From Phanerodontia chrysosporium (taxonomy: Eukaryota; Basidiomycota; Agaricomycetes; Polyporales; Phanerochaetaceae), in contig MJGA01000001.1 of assembly GCA_001910725.1 (NCBI GenBank), forward strand, positions 496,001 to 560,000: 64,000 nt of DNA, given 5' to 3'. Of the stretch, positions 60,701-64,000 are shown one piece after another (position 1 is the stretch's first letter; the number at the start of each line of letters is the position of its first letter). Under the pieces are notes generated by a model. That model had not been told where the DNA came from. It made no database searches and saw nothing but the letters and a program-made list of their open reading frames with translations. A program made the translations under genes and the position numbers.

Positions 60701-62176
60701 ACAAGGCCGTCAGGCCTCCTCCTTCCGAGCCTCGCGCACAACAAACATCGATTTCTGCACCAGTCTCTCGCCGGCGCTCGCCTTCCCCATCCAGCCGACC
60801 GGGCACAAGGAACCCCAGTGTCGAGAGCCGTGCCAGCGGTGGGCGCTCCCGAGGTGCTACTGGCGATTCTGAACGGTCGGACGATAAGCGGGACCGAGAG
60901 AGCCGCCACGAATCCCGGCGGGACGTGCATCGCAGCAGCAGAAGCGCGCGTGAAAGCGACCGAGAGAAGGAGTCTGACCGCGAACGAGACCGCGGCCGGG
61001 ACAGACACGGTGATAGGGAACGTCCGCGAGATCGTGACAGGGACCGGGACCGGGACCGTGAACGTGAGAGCCATCGTGAGAGGGACAGAGATCGGGACCG
61101 CGACAGGGATCGCCACAGGGATTCGGAGAGGGACCGGGACCGCCATCGCAGGGACGAGAAGGACCGTGACAGGGAGTCCAGGAAGGAGCGCGAGAGCTCT
61201 GGACGGAGCATACCCACCGGTCCCTCTTCGACCAATCCTCCTCCTGTTGATGAGCGGGGTCTTCCTCTACGGCCTGATGTCCCTCGTCGGCGAGATGAAG
61301 ATGCTTTGGGCAAGCGGCGCCGCCCTACTGATGACGAGGTACGATTCGTTCATGCTTTCCTTGTCAACTAGACCTCTAATGTTGGTTTGCTCATTGCAGT
61401 CCGACCGTGCATCCAAGCGTCCGTCACGCAAAGAGAGCCACCACGAAGACCGGAGCCGAAGGGTCTCCGAGAAGGAGAGAGATGACCGGGGCCGAGAGTC
61501 TGACAGACGACGGAAGGAACGCGACCAGCCCGAAAACGAGGCGCGGCCTCTTACGGTCGACACGAAGGTGGCAGAGAAGAGGCCATCTGATGGCCCCACC
61601 TCAGCTCCTGCGCGAAGCCTGCCCCCGACTATACCGTCGGCCCCTCGCGCGATGGCATCTGGTCAGGACGGTCCGAAGGGAGCCTCAAGTCTGAACGAGA
61701 CTGGAGGCCTCGTGACCAGGGCCCTCGAGGCTCACCTACCGTCCCGAGTGCTGGACAGCCAGGCCAAGAAGCACAGGGCCCCAGCGGAAGTCTGCGTTCG
61801 CGGATCACAGATAAGGAGCCTCGTCCCATCCCGTCAGGCCCTCGTGGAGATACCTCCTCAGACCGCAAACCCGAAGGAAGACCCGAAGCGAGCTCTAGTG
61901 CGGCGAAGGATGATAGGGAGAGCGGCCGCAAGCGGGCCTCGTCTGGTACGTCGATTCCTCGCAATTTGCGCCACTTCGTTGTGTTGACTGCATCCCGTAG
62001 AACGCGAGACTGGTGATCCGTCGGCGATGGCGAGTGATCCAAACATGCCTTCGAAGCGTCCACGAATCAACCGGACCCGTTGGCAGGGGCCTTCTGCCGC
62101 TGCCGCTGCGTTTGCGAAGAAGTCGCTCATGGATGCAGAGAAGAACGGCCGGGGAGGCATAGGGCGGAAAGACTAG
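54791..62176 (+). CDS. THO2: THO complex subunit 2 (frame broken several times)
   Basis: A large gene with at least 18 exons, roughly 2,000 residues. It starts MNVVETVSGFVARWGEGGEA; this ATG was chosen because only its frame splices to RDLLTAPHSNPSEP. Motifs are FGDILVDILWAIDVELDD, LVGYFDLDPNRALDIILDVF, HALFAVGALRPGFALLSKYP, FWYKMARMYLLPALSLVRGN, PGFYMTFWQLSTYDLSPPAS, VEHCLHPRALLSPMDADYC and GRFLLGILGDIAKWHQDEQL. The C-terminus is disordered, rich in Arg/Asp/Glu, ending MPSKRPRINRTRWQGPS... to GRKD. THO2 scaffolds THO/TREX in transcription-coupled mRNA export. Frame breaks lie at about 57905, 58185, 58440, 60611-60616 and 61650; all but 58440 are mended by one G/C. Confidence 0.92.
60950..61200 (+). 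repeat. Arg-Asp/Arg-Glu dipeptide repeat tract in THO2
   Basis: Imperfect repeats of GGGACCG- and GAGAGG-like units encode alternating RD and RE dipeptides (for example DRDRDRDRDRERESHRERDR). This is a low-complexity tract inside the THO2 coding sequence, like RS/RD domains of other RNA-processing factors. Length is likely variable between strains. Confidence 0.75.
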
Positions 62177-62454
62177 CCAACTCTACTGTCACATTGATTT
62201 ATCGGACCGTCGTTGTACTATAATTGCACTTGCTGTCTATTGCTCACCACTCGTTATACATTTTGCGCTCTGCTCCAGAGCGGGCTAGCCAGTCATCGTC
62301 GCGTCCGAGTTTGACACTGCAGCCTCTGGGCATTCAAGGTGCGATGCAAAGTTACCAAACTGGGACTTGGCCAACTTCATCCTCGACCATCATGTCCGTA
62401 CCGGTGCGTTCACCTGCAACGGCCCCATGACCGATTATCATTCTTATCTGAAGC

Positions 62455-62913
62455 TCACAACTTGCGCAGAAATGGATGACTCGTTCGTCTACGGCCCGGG
62501 ACGGTGCCCAAGGAACATTGAAGCCGTGCTTCCTTCAGCTGGGTCGAGATATTCTTGTACCCAAACTCTTGCACCATGTTGAAGGCGGCACCGAAGCCAT
62601 GCAAAAACGGTATACCCTCCCGACGGGCATATTGCACGCATACAGGTGAGGTATGACGCGCATGGCGGAGCTGTCGCAGCGCAGCCGCAAGGCTCCTCAT
62701 GTGAGCGGGATCGATAGGCGATGCGCGGTCTTCGCGACGGAGACCTGTGTACGTGCCGTCCTGGTTTCGACAGCCTGAGATAGGCTTGTGCGTCCAGTGA
62801 CTGACTCGCGTCCGGTAGGCTATCGCTCGCGCGTTCAAGCTCTCCCGTGAAATTGGCACACATGAGTGGGCGTCGAGGAGCCTGCTTGAATGCTCAAGTA
62901 TCGCACACCGCAT
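62455..62913 (-). CDS. unidentified 152-residue reading frame
   Basis: An uninterrupted frame from ATG 62913, with segments LNARAIAYRTRVSHWTHKPI, SLAAALRQLRHARHTSPVC and IPFLHGFGAAFNMVQEFGYK. The last segment looks protein-like, but I recognise no family. It would be convergent with THO2. It could be a real small gene, a piece of a decayed one, or chance. Confidence 0.25.
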   Translation of the reverse strand: MRCAILEHSSRLLDAHSCVPISRESLNARAIAYRTRVSHWTHKPISGCRNQDGTYTGLRREDRASPIDPAHMRSLAAALRQLRHARHTSPVCVQYARREGIPFLHGFGAAFNMVQEFGYKNISTQLKEARLQCSLGTVPGRRRTSHPFLRKL

Positions 62914-63725
62914 GGCGACGGCATCCTATGACCAGCCGTTCTGATGGATGCATATACTTTGGTTTCTCCCGACCACCATCGCGTCTCTCGCCAGGGACCG
63001 CCGCGTCTTGTTCAGGCAGCCTGCTACCTCTTTTTACAGTGCTTATTCGCGCAGGTGTCGTAACTTTACCATTGTCGTTTCGACATTATTCCAGCCCATT
63101 AAACAACCTGAACGACCAAGCTGCTATCTTGCGCCCAATGGCGACATCGCCACCTACAAGGTTTCAGCCGATTGTACCCGTTCACCGGGCTGGCGTCACT
63201 GTACCGCGAAAAACGAGCAGCCATGAGACGCAGACGGCTATGATGCCATACGGTACCGCCCTCCCCATCATCGTTCTTGTGTTGTCGACCGCCATGTCTG
63301 GCCGATCGGAGGACGACCCGAGGACCAGGTGACGCGGACGCACATAGGCTGTTGGACGACTGCACCCGTTGAACGCTAGTTGTGTATTGTGGAGTCCTCA
63401 GGCATGGCCCATGGGGATGACCAGCGCGCCTCAGTTGAGCAATGGCGGGATCGGTGTGTAACAATTCCGTTTACTTGGCCCTAGGCTGACAGGTCTCGAG
63501 GCTAAGTGCAGCTTCTTGCTCGGCACGGTTGATTCATTTGAAGGCGAGAAGGTCTGTTACATAACCACGGGGCGTACGAGGCTCGCTCGCTGCTCCAATC
63601 GACTCGCGGCGTCCGTCGATGATGGGGACTGCTCACGGGGTGATCTTCTCCATGGCTGTTTTGATGGAATCCATTCCTCCGTCTGCTTCTCTGCGCGCCT
63701 CCAACCAGTGTTCGTTTCTGGGCCG

Positions 63726-63733
63726 TATATAAA
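63726..63733 (+). promoter_or_regulatory. TATA box
   Basis: TATATAAA lies 47 bp before the ATG at 63780, a suitable place for a TATA element with a short leader. Strong TATA boxes are typical of regulated secreted-protein genes. Confidence 0.55.
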
Positions 63734-63779
63734 GCGCAGGTGCGGAATAATCTCGCTCGTCGCTCGCGTCGCGCTCACG

Positions 63780-64000
63780 ATGAAGCTCTCTCCAGGTCTG
63801 CGCGTCGCGTACGGCCTCATCCAGCTCGCGGCACTGGTCACCGCAGCGCCGTCGGGTGCGCCTTCGAGCAGTATCTTGACGAGCGCCGTGACTAGCGATG
63901 TCCCAAGTGCGACGCCTAGCTCGGTCCTAAGCTCTTTTAGCTCCGCCGCGTCGTCCGCACCAGTGTCGGTGTCGGCATCGGTTGAGCCATCCTCGGTGCC
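63780..64000 (+). CDS. secreted Ser/Ala-rich protein, 5' end only
   Basis: ATG 63780 opens a frame to the window edge. MKLSPGLRVAYGLIQLAALV is a signal peptide, with cleavage likely after TAAPSGA. It is followed by a Ser/Ala/Val/Thr/Pro-rich stretch (SSVLSSFSSAASSAPVSVSA), which would be heavily O-glycosylated as in cell-wall proteins or linkers. The catalytic part, if any, lies beyond the window, so no function can be given. Confidence 0.6.
   Translation, partial: MKLSPGLRVAYGLIQLAALVTAAPSGAPSSSILTSAVTSDVPSATPSSVLSSFSSAASSAPVSVSASVEPSSV

Larger units (their letters stand above)
62177..63779. other. intergenic with weak short frames
   Basis: The stretch begins with THO2 3' UTR. A 152-residue minus-strand frame is listed separately. 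Other short frames (for example plus strand 63138-63332) have no family resemblance. The last 60 bp hold a TATA box for the terminal gene. Confidence 0.4.

Noticed and set aside
60630..61313. Ser/Arg-rich minus-strand frame opposite THO2
   Set aside because: It is the antisense image of the RD/RE repeat tract; low-complexity DNA is open in several frames.

Overview
The window is nuclear DNA of a filamentous basidiomycete. Genes are dense on both strands, coding DNA is GC-rich, and almost every gene is broken by introns of about 45-75 bp with GT-AG (rarely GC-AG) borders. Products are eukaryotic: NAD-isocitrate dehydrogenase, PEX12, MDM10, SmG, UFE1, THO2, a complex I subunit. Several families (a membrane-anchored pepsin-like protease, a half-size ABC transporter with an unusual NBD insert, and an 'IYAEELRRLGHG...WFPEP' protein) look like families I know from Agaricomycetes, especially polypores. 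That placement is inference from memory, not a search.

Layout: 0-0.9 kb, two tandem interferon-induced 6-16 (IFI6/IFI27)-like genes, the first cut by the window edge. 1.4-3.1 kb, NAD-IDH catalytic subunit. 3.9-8.8 kb, an SSD1/Dis3L2-type RNB protein. 8.8-11.1 kb, no recognisable gene. 11.1-13.2 kb, an F-box gene converging on a short-chain dehydrogenase. 13.7-19.0 kb, HIS6, a PPR protein and folylpolyglutamate synthase. 19.4-24.5 kb, a lineage-restricted protein and hydroxyacid-oxoacid transhydrogenase. 25.2-31.1 kb, a membrane aspartic protease and an ABC transporter. 31.3-41.7 kb, PHO81, PEX12, an unknown gene, MDM10 and a disordered protein. 42.1-50.8 kb, SmG, UFE1, TVP38, CNS1, L-2-hydroxyglutarate dehydrogenase and NDUFA12. 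51-53.9 kb, a broken F-box gene and a GH105 hydrolase. 54.8-62.2 kb, THO2. 63.8 kb to the end, the start of a secreted Ser-rich protein.

Most genes are unrelated housekeeping genes, so this is an ordinary euchromatic stretch. Loose themes are 2-oxoglutarate/2-hydroxyglutarate metabolism (IDH2, transhydrogenase, L2HGDH), mitochondria and ER (PPR, MDM10, NDUFA12, UFE1), and phosphate/peroxisome regulation (PHO81, PEX12). I found no CRISPR array, complete transposon, rRNA or convincing tRNA.

A key caution: many conserved genes (SSD1, the ABC gene, PHO81, MDM10, THO2) carry reading-frame breaks. Nearly all are fixed by adding one G or C in a short G/C run, so consensus sequence errors are the likeliest cause. 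Exon borders were worked out by hand from splice signals and frame continuity.
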